From: Parietaria judaica
Lineage: Eukaryota > Streptophyta > Magnoliopsida > Rosales > Urticaceae
Direction of reading: 5' to 3'
Length of the DNA: 64,000 bases
NCBI GenBank assembly: GCA_954871525.1
Contig: OX940872.1
Span: 23,965,746 to 24,029,745 of the forward strand
Of this stretch, positions 44,001 to 56,799 are shown in pieces. The notes below the pieces were generated by a model, which was not told where the DNA came from, did not search any database, and was given only the letters and a program-made list of their open reading frames with translations. Within the stretch, counting starts at the first letter, position 1; every line of letters begins with the position of its first letter. The position numbers were made by a program, and so were the translations under genes.

Positions 44001-45948
44001 TTCGATGAAAAATCATATCCATACAAAGAGCTATTTCCCATATTACCCCTCCAAACTCAGAAATCCATATCTCCATACACATACTTCTCTATCCCGTGTC
44101 AACCTCCAAATAATCCAGACATCACAAACACTCCATTAGACATACAATTTGACACAAACAATCACTTTAATCCTCCCAACTCCGACCCCATAATTACTCC
44201 TACCATGACCCATGCCCATCCAGAAACTAACCATGCCCACATAAACACAAACCCAAGTCATATATCTGATCCCGTCCCCCTAGACCCTGTCGCACCCCTG
44301 GAAATACACCCTATGCAAACACGGTCTCGCTCGGGCATTTTCAAACCTCGGATTTTCAGTTCCGTGTTAGTCAAACAACATGGATTTCCTGAACCAAAGA
44401 CTGTCCACGAAGCTCTTGCAGATGATAAATGGAAGGCAACTATGCAGGCTGAAATTGATGCCCTCTCTCAGAATAACACATGGTCCCTCGTGCCTCGTCA
44501 GCCAAATATGAAAGTTGTAGCAAATAAGTGGGTATTCAAGAGTAAGTTCAAAGCAAATGGAATGCTTGACAAACTAAAAGCTCGGCTCTTTGCAAAGGGC
44601 TTTCAGCAAACAGCAGAAGTTGATTTCACTGAGACCTTCAGTCCAGTTATTAAAGCATCAACCATTAGGGTCATGTTTTCTCTTGCCATCTCCAAGAACT
44701 GGCCGATTCGTCAAATTGATGTCAATAACGCCTTTCTCAATGGAGATCTCAAGGAAGATGTTTTTATGAAGCAACCAGATGGCTTCATTGATGCCTCGTT
44801 TCCTCAGCATGTCTGCAAACTCAGGAAGGCTCTTTATGGTCTAAAACAAGCACCACGTGCCTGGTTTGAAAAATTAACTCATGCTCTTCTTAACAAGGGA
44901 TTTCAGCAGAGCATGTCTGACACTTCTCTTTTCTTCCAAAAGACTGCAACACGAACTCTCCTTCTGCTTGTATACGTTGATGATATCCTACTTACTGGTG
45001 ATGACAGCTCTGCAATAACGACCCTTATATTGGAGCTCCACTCTCAGTTTGCCTTGAAGGATCTAGGTCCGGTACACTACTTTCTGGGTTTTGAAGCCAC
45101 GCGCTCATCAATGGGCCTTGTTCTTCATCAAACAAAATATGCCTCTGATCTTCTTAGCAAGACTTGCCTGGACAATGCAAATCCTGTTGCTACTCCGATG
45201 TGTGTCTCCAACTCACTGGCTAAGGAAGACAGCCCCTTATTCAGCCAACCAACTCTCTATCGGAGCACTATTGGAGCACTACAGTATTTGACCATGACAC
45301 GCCCCGACATTGCCTTTGCTGTCAACAAGCTAAGCCAATTTCTCCAGGCTCCAACTATAAATCAATGGATTGCGTGCAAGCGGGTTTTACGATATGTCAA
45401 AGGCTCAATAGATGTCGGCCTTCACTTCCGACCATCCTCTTCTCTTACATTAGAAGCTTTCAGTGATGCAGACTGGGCTACGAGTCTTGATGATAGAAAG
45501 TCCACCACAGGATTTTGTGTCTTTCTTGGTGGAAATCTTATTACTTGGGGCTCACGCAAGCAACGTGCTATATCCCGCTCCAGCACAGAGTCTGAATACC
45601 GAGCTCTTGCCTCTACTGCTACTGAACTTATTTGGCTTCGCTCACTTCTTGATGAACTGGGCATCCCCAACCCAGGTGGCCCTGCAATTCTTTTGGTGTG
45701 ACAATAAAGGAGCTCTTGCTTTAGCCCAAAATCCAGTCTTTCATTCCCGCACTAAGCACATCGAGCTTGATGTCCATTTTGTCCGTGATCACGTGGCTCA
45801 TCATCGACTTGACGTCCGTTATGTCCCCACGGAAGAACAGACTGCTGACACTTTTACCAAGTCGCTGCCTGGTCCACGCTTTGATTATCTACTGAAGAAG
45901 CTTAAACTTCATCGTCCACTGCGTGACCATGCTCGCCTTGACGGGGGG

Positions 45949-46115
45949 TGTTAGGAATCAGTTAGTTATACACGTCAGCTTTTACGTAATCTTTCTGTTA
46001 CACATCAGCCAATCACAGACCTGATGTATCTTGTATTTAATCATGTCTCTGTTCACAATGATCGGTATCAATCAAGAACACTTTCTCTCTCTCCTCTCTC
46101 TTGATTGTTCGTACA
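45949..46115 (+). repeat. 3' LTR of the copia element
   Basis: 167 bp, one mismatch against the 5' LTR. Confidence 0.92.
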
Positions 46116-46120
46116 CATTG

Positions 46121-49100
46121 ACATTGAGCTTAATTAAGATAAATAACCTAATTAGACCCTTTCAATAGTGGTTCTTGGGAAGTCGAAAAAGCTCAAAATA
46201 AATTCACTGATCACTAACATCTTCTTATTTATTTAAAGTATTATTTAAAAACTTTATATTAAATTTATCCTCGATCAGTCAATTTCGACAAGGTCATCGA
46301 ACTTTCAGCAGTGCACTTTTTGGGTCGGGAAAAAAGAATTCCGTGCTTGCTCTGGAGAAAGTTTTTTTAAACAGCCCTAAAATCTGCGACCCTTTTCCCG
46401 GTTCAAAATCATGCCGATGAACATTTTGGGCTTTTAGCGGCAAAAATTGGCTACGATTTTGTCATTTTTTTAAAAGTTCAGGGAGGAATATGCTACTTTT
46501 TGAGACAATATTGGGGTATCAATGTCATAAACTAAAATTTTGGGGGGTTTTACTGTCAATTTTCTTTCTTTCTTTCTACAATTTGAAATTGTTACTTATC
46601 CATCAACCAAAACTATTTTGGATATCAAGCATTGAGCACTTGCAAATCTAGAATGTTGTACATGTGTTCAATTGGATTTGAATTATAATTTGATCATACA
46701 TAATGTTTCTCATGGTTGACATAATTTAATAATTACAATATCATACATATACTAAAGTCAAAATAAATTAATATTTGACTTATAGGTTGGATATAAATAA
46801 ATTGCAACTGGCCTTTGACTTCAGAAGGAGGCTAAGATTTAAATTTTATTATGGACACACATATTGTGTACGTTTTATCAAGCTAGTGATTAAACAATTA
46901 GTTGTAGTGTAACAATTATTTGAAAGCACAAAACATGCCAACTAATTATGTTAGACAGAAAAAGACAGATGATTTGAACTTATTATTGAAAGCAAACCAC
47001 ATAACACAACCATGAGAAAAATAAACTAAATCGATGGTATTTTGCTAGAAATATATTAAATAAATAAATAACGAAAAAAAAGTTTTCCAATTTTGTTTAC
47101 AATAAAAAGAATGTTCTATATAAAAATAATAATAATAATACCCTCTTGATTTTGGTTGTCCGACCCGTTGATCCACCCATGTTAACCCGCTCGTTTTGAG
47201 TTAAAGATGTGGCCTAGTCCAATCCGATTTTTATCCTAGTCCAAAACGATGAGAAACTGCGGGTTGGTTTGAATTCGAGTTTAAGGTTACACGGATGTAA
47301 TTTTACTGATGAATATATTTGTCTTAAAAATTATAAGCTCTCATAAATTATCTTAATTAAGTACTCTAATCAATTCAATCCATAAACGGTAAATATAAAT
47401 TGAGTTTATAACTTCCATTCCGTAAAAGTCAACCCAAACATGATTAATCATTTGACTTTTAGTGGTAATTACCATCTAATCAGTTGACCTTTTTCTTAGC
47501 AAAATTTGGTAATTATAAATGTGTCAAGACTCCGATAAACGAGAGTTTAACAAACTCTTAGGACGATTTTTTTTTTTCATTTTTACTCAACTGCATTAGC
47601 GGGTAACGAAAGAGTACGTAAAACAATAACTCTGTCCAATTTTTTTAAAATACATATATGTTAACAGAAATTGACGGTCCTTACAATATGTTAACAGAAG
47701 TTAACGGTCCATTAACGTGTTTTAACAGAAAATAGAAGGATTGTTTCATTAAATTTAGGTATTTTGCTACAACAAAGGAGCTTGAATATCCGATGGCACA
47801 GTCGAGTGGAACTTAGTGACTTTTGCCAATATTAATTTTTTCTTCTAATAAATATCTTGAGGTGAGTTGTGTACGTGTAGGCGGGGATTTAATTTATGAA
47901 TTTTTTGTCATTAGTAGGCCATATGGTGCTTAGTTTATAAATTATGGTTGCAATTTTATACGAATTTCAACTTAAGTATTCGACAACATTATCGAGCTTG
48001 CATGAGCTGTTTTTATTTAAACTATTATATAAAATACGACAATTTGATGAGTTCCACTACGTTGCATTCTCTTGCCTACGACATGGCATGACGAGCTAAA
48101 TTTCTACGACAAAATTAAATAGAAAACCTACACATACATACATATGTATATATACATATATATAGAATATGATAATATATGTATATATGTGTGTGTAGGT
48201 GAGATGAATTTTCATTAGAGAAATTGATCAGTCAATGTAAATTAAACACTTAAATGAATGGTTGGTTGGTGTTAAGCTTTTTCGTTTATAAATCGGTATA
48301 AATAACAACCCGCGGTTACTTAAAAGAATAACTGAAATATCACCCTATACGAGCTAATGCATGCTACTTTTTGTGATTCTTTTTCTTTGAACTTATTAAT
48401 CTTGTGTTTTTATCTAGACTTTTACTTTTCATATTTATCTATTTAATTTTAAATAAAAACGTTAATCAAGGCATTTACAAAATTTGTATCATAGAAATAA
48501 TTTAAAGCAGAATTTCACGTCTTGTTTTGTGACTGACCATATTGAACGTCTGACTCAGTGAATATATATATTAGAAATAAAATTATATATTAATATGAAA
48601 AATTAATTTAGCACCTTATAAATTGGTCAAAATTCCAATATAGTGTATGCTCTTACTTCTGATCATTTTAACAAATATTTTAGTTTTTTTTTTATGATAC
48701 AATTAAGTTAAATTTTATGATCCATTTGATTGAAAATACAGTATTTGCTTATATTCTTGAAAACAGTGACACAATTTAATATATTTTTATAATCCAACAA
48801 CATTTATTCTCTCTTAATTTTGATGTTATTACATATATGTCTTTGACTATTGTCAAATAGTTCGAAAGTTTTCATGAATTTTGTAATTTCGTATACTATT
48901 ATATTTTCATTGACATATATAAGGTACTTATTAATCAATAAATAAAAAACGACAATTGAGAACCTAAGTTTCGGGCACGATTATAATCCAAATAATTTCC
49001 TAAAATCGTGAACCGAGTAACCACATACACATACTGAAATTGGAATTATATATATACTTAAACCATTAAGATATTAAAACATGATTTTTTAAGTAGTATC

Positions 49101-49341
49101 AAATCTCCGTATAGATATTTTCATTATTTGTAAACTGTTCAACCACTATCCAAATATATATAGCATAAATTATAAATTGCTTTAAATTAGGATCTAGCTA
49201 GTTCAATTACAAGCTTAATGCCAAATATGATATAACTAATATAGATGGTCATTTCAGAAAAAAATAATATATATATATATATATATATTTTGATTGTATC
49301 TGAGAAATTGTGCTAAATCATCAATAAATACTTTTTTCCTT

Positions 49342-49381
<40 letters not shown>

Positions 49382-49836
49382 GGTAAACTTTCACAAATAT
49401 AAAGAAAACTTAACCCAAATAAAATATTTATTAACGCAGTTCGTGATACTTTTAATGATATTATACTTCACAGGATTCTAATTAACCCATAAATTTTACA
49501 TCACAACGTAATATAACATCGATTACAGAAAATTTGAAATGAGTTTCACAAAATAATAAACTCTCTTTTAAAAATTATTAATAATAAAAAAACACTAATC
49601 CAACATGAATGGAATAGAAGTGTGCTTCATCAAATTTAAGTCCACTCCTCAAGATCCAAATAAGCCTCATCAATTTTTTATATGCTGAAATAGTTTAATT
49701 AGAGCTAATTACCATGACAAATAACTTCTTGTTATTAAAAGTCAAGTGGTAATTAAGTGTTTTTAGTAAAATCTGAACACAAATAATTACTTGGTCTTTT
49801 GGAGGCGCGAGTGACATGAAAATGAAAAATGAAAGC

Positions 49837-49873
<37 letters not shown>

Positions 49874-50170
49874 TGTCGCTTAAATCCACTAGAAATATTT
49901 TTAAGTTTTAAGCAATGTTGATTTCCATATCTTGTGTTACGTACGTAACAACTGATTTGCGTAAGAAGCCGATATTATTTCGTGAATACTAATACATGTT
50001 CACATGGTTAACAACTAGTAATAAATAATAAGTGTAAACGATATGATTAAAATTTTATTATGCAGCTTATATTGAATTATTGGATATGGATTGGTGACCT
50101 TATTAATTTTGTATGACTAATAGTTAAATGTGTAGTTTAATACTATTATTTTATCCATGACTCGTAATAA
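46121..50170. other. Long non-coding AT-rich stretch
   Basis: No protein gene or RNA gene recognised in 4 kb. Contains (TA)n/(CA)n tracts (about 48121-48200, 49268-49289, 49340-49378, 49846-49873). A less A/T-rich piece at about 46290-46560 looks repeat-derived, but I could not delimit it. Confidence 0.4.
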
Positions 50171-50175
50171 TTACA

Positions 50176-51246
50176 TGTTAGGAATTTTGCCCTAATTCTC
50201 GATTCGAAAAACGATAAAAGCGATATACGAAATTGAAATCGACCCTAGAATTATAGTGGTTCGCTCCCAGTGAAGGATGTACGTCAACTTGCCGCCTGTA
50301 AATCTCTCAATTACAGGTCGATCAGCTTGTTGACGTGGTTTCCCACCTCAATCAGTCAAGTACGACTTGTGAGTGTATGATATTTTTGAATGGAACAATT
50401 TGGTGGAATTCGATCTCTCACGTTGCAAGCTCACGATTCACTCACGATATATGTTATACGTATATAAGCGATATAAATGAGACGAGGAGTTTTTTATAGA
50501 GGTTCGTCCCAAGGCGGTAGTTGACTACTTCCTCTGTTAGTTTATTGCGACAATGAACATGGACGGATAGCTACAGGCAGCTAGATCACGTCTAAGAATG
50601 GAAAAGAATAGAGAAGGAGAGAAAGAATACAATAAGATCTCAAATGGACAAGAATGTCGGGTAGAATCTCTTCAATATATTCTCTCGAGGTTGTAAGTGT
50701 GCGTGTGTGTTGATCCGAGCTTGAGCTTGGTATTTATAGGCTTCAATTCTTCCCGTTGGTCTTCCAGGAATCGAGGGGTCTTCATTCCGTGCTGACCGGG
50801 TTGAATGGACGACTTTGCTACACGTGTCCCATGACTTTGTTCTCGTCGTCGTGTTTGAATTATGCCCGTTGGAGGCTTGACTCCCCGCTCCTGGTCTTCT
50901 GCCTGAGTTTGAAATGGGATGCCGGGTAGAGAATATGACGACTCTACCCTCGTCTTTCTGGACTGCTGTCGAATGGATATTGGGCCTTAGAACTCATTGG
51001 GCCGAGTAGCCTGTATCCGTTGGTTTTGGTCTGATTGAGAATCTCATTGGGCTTCTCAAATGGGCTTTTACAAATACCAGTTTATTTCTTTAAAGCCTTT
51101 TATCATGGTTTGTAAATTTAATTAATTCACACCCTTAGCACTTTATGTCATATTAAATAATGACGAATTTGTGCATCAACACAGCTTGACTGCTCTGCTT
51201 CAGTTCTCGGTAGAGTTTCCGTCTAGATTAGGCTTCACACTCAACA
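50176..51246 (-). mobile_element. Solo LTR with TTACA target duplication
   Basis: 1071 bp. On the plus strand it starts TGTTAGGAATTTTG and ends CACACTCAACA; the TSD TTACA is perfect at 50171-50175 and 51247-51251. On the minus strand GCCTATAAATACC (about 50731-50743) is a TATA region, so the LTR reads leftward. No internal domain remains, as expected after LTR-LTR recombination. Confidence 0.82.
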
Positions 51247-51251
51247 TTACA

Positions 51252-51551
51252 CACCATAAATTACTTTAACTATGGAGTACTCGTACAGGAGCGGATTAAT
51301 TTATACATACATTAATTAGTACTCGAACGGTTAGGAATAAACTATATTTACATATATAACATATATAATGTCTAGTTGGTTGCACGAATATTTCGTCCAA
51401 TTTAATAACTTATTTGTATCTATATTAGGGAAGCATTTACTCTTAATATTTATAGATAACTTGATTAAGGAGCACTAATACAAAATTATATTATGTGCGT
51501 GTATGTATTCGATAAAAGAAAGGGGACCATCTCTATTGATCTACCCAACTA

Positions 51552-51599
<48 letters not shown>

Positions 51600-51866
51600 A
51601 TATAGCGGCGTATATGAATGTGGCTACCACCATTGGCTCTATCTTAGCTGTATCTATCTTTACTAATTAAATCATGCATATTTTATGTAATTTCCACTTT
51701 GGGTTGATAGCTACATTAATGATCTTATTTATCATAATTAATCATGCACGACCTACTCGTAATACAAACTCCATATATAGTATATTACTACATTATAAAT
51801 AACTAAAAATTTCTTACAGGGAAATCCCATATTTAATGGCATCTAGTGTAAACATACCAACTTGAG
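51252..51866. other. Non-coding upstream of PHT1 copy 2
   Basis: A/T-rich with a (TA)n(TG)n tract at 51552-51602. No gene recognised. Confidence 0.4.
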
Positions 51867-51986
51867 AACGTTGACATTGAGCTATATATATCATACATTA
51901 TATAATATATATGGGATAAGAACATGTAGCTACGAGAATATGCCATTAGATGCTACTATGATTCTTTGATTGCCAAATCTATAAAA
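51867..51986 (+). promoter_or_regulatory. Core promoter of PHT1 copy 2: W-box, P1BS, TATA
   Basis: AACGTTGAC (51867-51875), GAATATGC (51936-51943, fits GNATATNC), ATGCCATTAG (51940-51949, overlapping it), CTACTATGAT and TATAAAA (51980-51986). Same parts and order as before copy 1, with spacing changed by some tens of bases. P1BS is the binding site of PHR1-type MYB-CC factors that induce PHT1 genes under phosphate shortage; its action here is inferred. Confidence 0.65.
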
Positions 51987-52066
51987 GGGTCAAATTTGTT
52001 TATACTTACAATATATCTCTCTTTCTCTCAGTGCAAGAGCAAGTAGCTTTAAGGAACAAGAACAAG

Positions 52067-52302
52067 GTCAGTCTACATGAATGCATGAAATTTCTCACTT
52101 GCTTTTTGAATGCAAGAAATTGAGTTTTTCATGCATGAGAGTGAAATGTTTCTCTTTATTTGTCTTAATTTCTCACTTCTACAGTCGAGACTCTAGTGTA
52201 CTGAAAAGTGTGTATTATGTGGTAGGATAAGAAAAATATTACATTATGTGTAAATATTCCTCTTGTAAAACGCAGAATGAAAATTTATTGCTCAACCATT
52301 AG

Positions 52303-52333
<31 letters not shown>

Positions 52334-53641
52334 AACTATGTGACATGTTATGTAATTGATTTTTCTCTTTATAAAAGTTTCGACTTTCTAATTTTGCTTC
52401 TTTTTATTTTATATTAATGTCTTCTGAATTTCTTTGTTTTCTAGTCAACTGATCAACATTATTATTTTCTTTAGTGTTAGGGTGAATTGCTCTTCTTTAT
52501 TCGGAGTCGTGCAAATATCTTAAATCTAGTAAATACGTATATAATGTTTGTGTAAGAAGCCGATACTATATCGTGAATACGAATACATGTTCACATGGTT
52601 AACGACTAGTAATTAATAATAAGTGTAAACGATATGATTGAAATTATAAACGTATATATATACGTTTATATATATATACGTTTATAATATTTAGTATCTG
52701 TATTATATTAACTATACAGGGGCGGAGCCAGGAATTATCTAAGGGGGGACGGGAATTTAATCTCGCCTTTTGCACTACGTACTTTCTGTATATTAGCATA
52801 TACTTATTTCTATACACTTTTGATCATAACGTATTATATTAATAATATTTATTCAGTTTAGAGTTTCATTAAGTACTAGATAATAGGTATGTTATGGTGT
52901 ATATTATATGCGTGCTTTTCTTTTTTCTTCTACATTTGATATTTTTTTTAATAATACATTTGATATTCATGTACATATGTTTTCATAATATAAAATGTGT
53001 GTAAAAGAATATATTTATTATAATTCATCAGCACAGCACACACACACGCATATAATAAATTAAATTAATAATCAAAGAGGAATAGGTCCTATGCTATCAT
53101 TATTGTAGATGTGCTCCAATTTTCTGATTTGATAATTAAAAATAATTAAAAGAATTCAATTTAAAAAAGCAACTATAATCTACAGATGAGAGAGACTGTA
53201 GACCCCACGTTCACCTAGTCTACTTCTTTTTGGACTATATAAATAATTGCAAAAAGATTACAGAGAACTCAGAGAAGAACACAAGCTCAACAATGGCGTA
53301 TTTTTTTTTCTTCACTTGACTGAATAGATAATAAAGATTTAGAACGATTTTTGAGTTGGGGTGACATGAGCCACCTCCAAATAGGGCTGGGTCCGTCCCT
53401 GGGTGAAGATCAATAAGGAAAAAAATAAAAAAGAAAATCAAGTGGGGGCAAAGTAGTGGATCCAAATGAGGTATTGGGTTTCCAAGTGGGGGCAATTGTC
53501 CCCCCTTGGCCCCATATACCTCCGCCCCTGTAACTATATATATATAGTAGATCAAAATATACATAAATTATAAGATCTCATTGAAGTACATTAAAAGTAA
53601 AACTGCAATATTGCATATGCTTTTTTAGAGTCACATATTTT

Positions 53642-53683
<42 letters not shown>

Positions 53684-53766
53684 CACAAAATTTCAACATA
53701 TAATTTACCATAACAATCATCAGTTGTACTAATACTTAGTATATGTCTTGTAAAAGGGCGGAACAG
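52067..53766 (+). other. Probable 5'UTR intron of PHT1 copy 2
   Basis: Donor AAG/GTCAGTCTA at 52067 mirrors copy 1. The likely acceptor is GGAACAG ending at 53766, preceded at about 35 bp by the branch-like TACTAAT, leaving a 12-nt leader before the ATG. The intron is enlarged by a hAT MITE and a (TA)n tract (about 53646-53680). Another GNATATNC match, GCATATGC, is at 53613-53620. Confidence 0.5.
52717..53530. mobile_element. hAT-type MITE in the PHT1 copy 2 leader intron
   Basis: 814 bp. Starts CAGGGGCGGAGCCAGGAA and ends (inverted) CAGGGGCGGAGGTATATG. Perfect TSD TAACTATA at 52709-52716 and 53531-53538. An inner inverted CAGGGACGGACCCAGCC-like end near 53383-53400 suggests a nested or composite structure. 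A GNATATNC match (52796-52803) lies inside it. Confidence 0.86.
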
Positions 53767-53778
53767 GTTTGAGCAGCC

Positions 53779-55537
53779 ATGTCCCGAGAAGAAGGCAATA
53801 ATAACCAGCAGCTCGGGGTGCTGAATGCACTCGACGTGGCGAAGACGCAATGGTATCATTTCACCGCCATCGTCATCGCTGGAATGGGCTTCTTCACGGA
53901 TGCCTACGATCTCTTCTGCATTTCTCTCGTCACGAAGCTTCTAGGTCGGATTTACTACACCGACATAACAGCGGAGAAGCCAGGATCGCTACCACCGAAT
54001 GTGGCTGCTGCGGTTAACGGTGTTGCCTTCTGCGGCACCCTTGCTGGACAGCTCTTCTTTGGGTGGCTCGGAGACAAGATGGGAAGGAAGAAGGTCTACG
54101 GACTCACCCTAATCTGCATGGTTGTCTGCTCCATTGCCTCAGGGTTGTCCTTTGGAAGCAATACGAAAGCCGTCATGGCCACACTCTGCTTCTTCAGGTT
54201 CTGGCTCGGCTTCGGTATTGGTGGAGACTACCCTCTTTCCGCCACCATAATGTCAGAATACGCCAACAAGAAAACTCGCGGGGCTTTCATTGCCGCCGTC
54301 TTTGCCATGCAAGGCTTCGGCATCCTAGGTACTTCACCAACTCACAAATCAATATATTTTACCATATTATTATATTTATATCTGTAATTACCTTCGGAAC
54401 TTACAACGAATAAAAAAAACCTTCGTTCACATTGAATTGCCTGAAATTAATGTTCTAGAATATGACTTTTCTCTTTATTTATAAACCATAGGTGGTGGCA
54501 TAGTTGGGCTGATAATCGCCTCCATTTTCGATAAGAAGTACCCGGCACCGTCGTACAAGGATAACGCCGCGGCCTCACTGGTCCCGCAGGCAGACTATAT
54601 ATGGAGACTCATCCTCGTTTTCGGAGCATTCCCGGCGGCTCTTACATACTACTGGCGAATGAAGATGCCAGAAACTGCTCGCTATACTGCCCTCGTGGCG
54701 AAGAACGCAAAGCAGGCAGCGGCGGACATGTCCAAAGTGTTGCAAGTTGATATCGAGGCCGAGGAAGAAAAGGTCAAACGCATTACCGATTCTGGAAAGA
54801 ATTTTGGCCTCTTCACCAAGCAGTTTGCGAGCCGCCATGGACTCCATCTTCTTGGCACAACCACAACATGGTTCCTGCTCGATATCGCATTCTACAGCCA
54901 AAACCTATTCCAGAAGGATATCTTCACCGGCATTGGTTGGATTCCACCGGCGAACACCATGAACGCCGTTCACGAGGTCTTCAAAATCGCCAAAGCTCAA
55001 ACCCTAATTGCGCTCTTCAGTACTGTCCCTGGTTACTGGTTTACCGTCGCGTTGATCGATATCATGGGACGATTCGCGATCCAACTGATGGGATTCTTCT
55101 TCATGACAGTCTTCATGTTTGCCCTAGCCTTCCCATACGACCACTGGATAAAGAAAGATAACCACATAGGGTTTGTGGTCATTTACTCCCTCACCTTCTT
55201 CTTCGCAAACTTCGGCCCCAATGCCACCACTTTCGTTGTGCCTGCCGAGATCTTCCCGGCCAGGCTGAGATCCACATGCCACGGAATATCGGCCGCCACT
55301 GGCAAGGCTGGGGCCATCGTTGGTGCCTTCGGTTTCCTCTATGCGGCGCAGAACAAGGATGCAAGCAAGACCGATGCGGGTTACCCTCCGGGCATTGGAA
55401 TCAAGAACTCGTTGATCATGCTCGGAGTCATCAACTTCCTTGGAATGTTGTTCACATTTTTGGTGCCGGAGTCGAAGGGAAAATCGCTCGAAGAGTTGAC
55501 CGGAGAGAATGAAGATGGAGAGGAGGTAACAGCTTGA
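53779..55537 (+). CDS. PHT1: PHT1 high-affinity phosphate transporter copy 2
   Basis: Plasma-membrane H+/inorganic phosphate symporter for uptake from soil or transfer between tissues. Exons 53779-54328 and 54492-55537, GT-AG, phase 1, give 531 residues, matching the family length. Motifs: [20 protein letters not shown] near the N-terminus, [11 protein letters not shown] between segments 2 and 3, the PHT1 signature [15 protein letters not shown], a charged central loop (about residues 239-300, starting [10 protein letters not shown]), and [19 protein letters not shown] at the C-terminus. Twelve membrane segments are expected for the family, and alternating hydrophobic stretches fit this. All codons are open, including CGA at 54656-54658, the position of the stop in copy 1. 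The start is the first ATG after the proposed leader intron. Regulation by phosphate shortage is suggested by the shared P1BS-type site. Probably functional; which PHT1 member it is cannot be told. Confidence 0.94.
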
Positions 55538-56799
55538 TTGACTTATTGACTACTTGTTGGTTGACTTCAGTGATTCCAGTTCTTTTTGTTTGTTGTGAAG
55601 AGTTCAATTTTTGTTGTTTTGGTTTATTCGCATAATTCCGTATTTGTATTTATTTCCTCTTTGGAGGATTCTTTTCCCTCTTTGTGTAATTTTAATATGA
55701 AAGATTTACATATATTTTTTTTATATAATGTTTTTCTGCCACGTATAAAAATTGTGGTCATATTTTTAGACTAAATTAATTATTTCATATCAGGAGATTG
55801 ATATATAATATTTTGATTGTTCGTTTACATAATAAATACTATGAAGATCAAAATTAATTTTGCCAATTTTTATATTGTTTTAAAATTAACTAGACATAAA
55901 CCGAATACTTAACACCATGAATATGCAAATTTAAAATACGAGACACGTATGTGTATAAAGCTTCCTATAGAACATCAAAATTAAGATAATTTTTTTTATA
56001 TAAATATTTACCGAAAATTTCAATCCAAACAAAAAAAACAATAAATTGAAGCTTATACATTGAAATTCGGTTATAAAAATTTTTCATAAAAAAAATGTAA
56101 AAATTAAGTTACCGACAATAAATGCAAAATTTATGCTAATGCAAATATGACATTTTTTTTATTCTACCCAGTTTAAATTAATTAATATTTTTTAGGACTT
56201 ATATTATATCCGTAAAAGAGTCATAGTCTCCAGTGTCTCTTAAATAGTTTAAAATTTTGAATTTAAACTCAAAATTTCTCTCGAACATACACTAGAAATT
56301 ACGGAAACACTTAAAAAGATCATACATACATTATAAAAGAACGTAAACACATATTCAAGAATACTGTTATGAACATCAAATTTTTCCTCAAAATAAAATT
56401 TTTTGTAAAAATATAATAATTAAACTAAACAAGAACCTGTTACTGAAAACCGTAAATATATAACTTTTAAACACGAAAATCAAATTCATATAATGTTAAC
56501 ATACATAAAGAGCCATAACACAAGAGCATCAAAATTATGATGATAAAGTTGTAAAATATTAAGCTAAAATTTCAATCTTATAAAAAGTAACAAAGTGAGG
56601 GCTTATAAATTAGAATTTAACAATAAATAAATAAATAAATAATTATAATGAAAAGATATACAAATTGGGGGCTTATACCAATTATAGGTTCCAAATCGAT
56701 CGTTGTACTGAAAATACGCTCGGAACAACGTCGGCAAAGGGAGAAAACGACAATAAAGGCTTTCAAGCACCATCACTCTCACACTATAACACTCACTAG
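55538..56799. other. 3' flank of PHT1 copy 2, non-coding
   Basis: Presumed 3' UTR to about 55710, then A/T-rich DNA. No gene recognised. Confidence 0.4.

Larger units (their letters stand above)
38401..45954 (+). pseudogene. Copia gag-pol, split by a CACTA element and frameshifted
   Basis: Gag starts at ATG 38401 (MASTNTFVARPP, with LDRNNFSYWKTQVLPSV) and is cut by the CACTA element at 38531/38532. It resumes at 41798 in the phase expected if the insert and one target copy are removed. Domains afterwards: gag core (about 41900-42350); a zinc knuckle CQLCGKAGRTVIKC, in which the usual His is Arg; protease DSGAT (about 42717); GAG-pre-integrase LLWHSRLGH; integrase with Asp in HTDIWGP, Asp in QSDWGGEY and Glu in GRVERKH; reverse transcriptase with YVDDILLTGDD; RNase H with FSDADWA and STESEY. 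The main frame stops at 45701 just before a CDNKGA motif that continues in another frame to 45954. A one-base gain in the T run at 45691-45694 explains this. The element is therefore at least doubly disabled. Confidence 0.88.
38207..46115 (+). mobile_element. Young Ty1/copia retrotransposon with nested CACTA
   Basis: Complete element with 167-bp LTRs (38207-38373, 45949-46115) that differ at a single base by eye (CAGCTCTTACG against CAGCTTTTACG). Target duplication CATTG is perfect at 38202-38206 and 46116-46120. A Met-tRNA primer-binding site follows the 5' LTR and a purine tract ACGGGGGG abuts the 3' LTR. Subtracting the 3.27-kb CACTA insertion, the element is about 4.6 kb, normal for a small plant copia element. 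It lies between the two PHT1 genes. Confidence 0.93.

Noticed and set aside
52796..52803. GCATATAC as an extra P1BS site
   Set aside because: An 8-mer with two free positions is expected every few kb in DNA this A/T-rich; inside a MITE and not mirrored in copy 1.
53235..53564. 109-codon minus-strand frame
   Set aside because: Lies mostly in the hAT MITE and (TA) flank; no domain.
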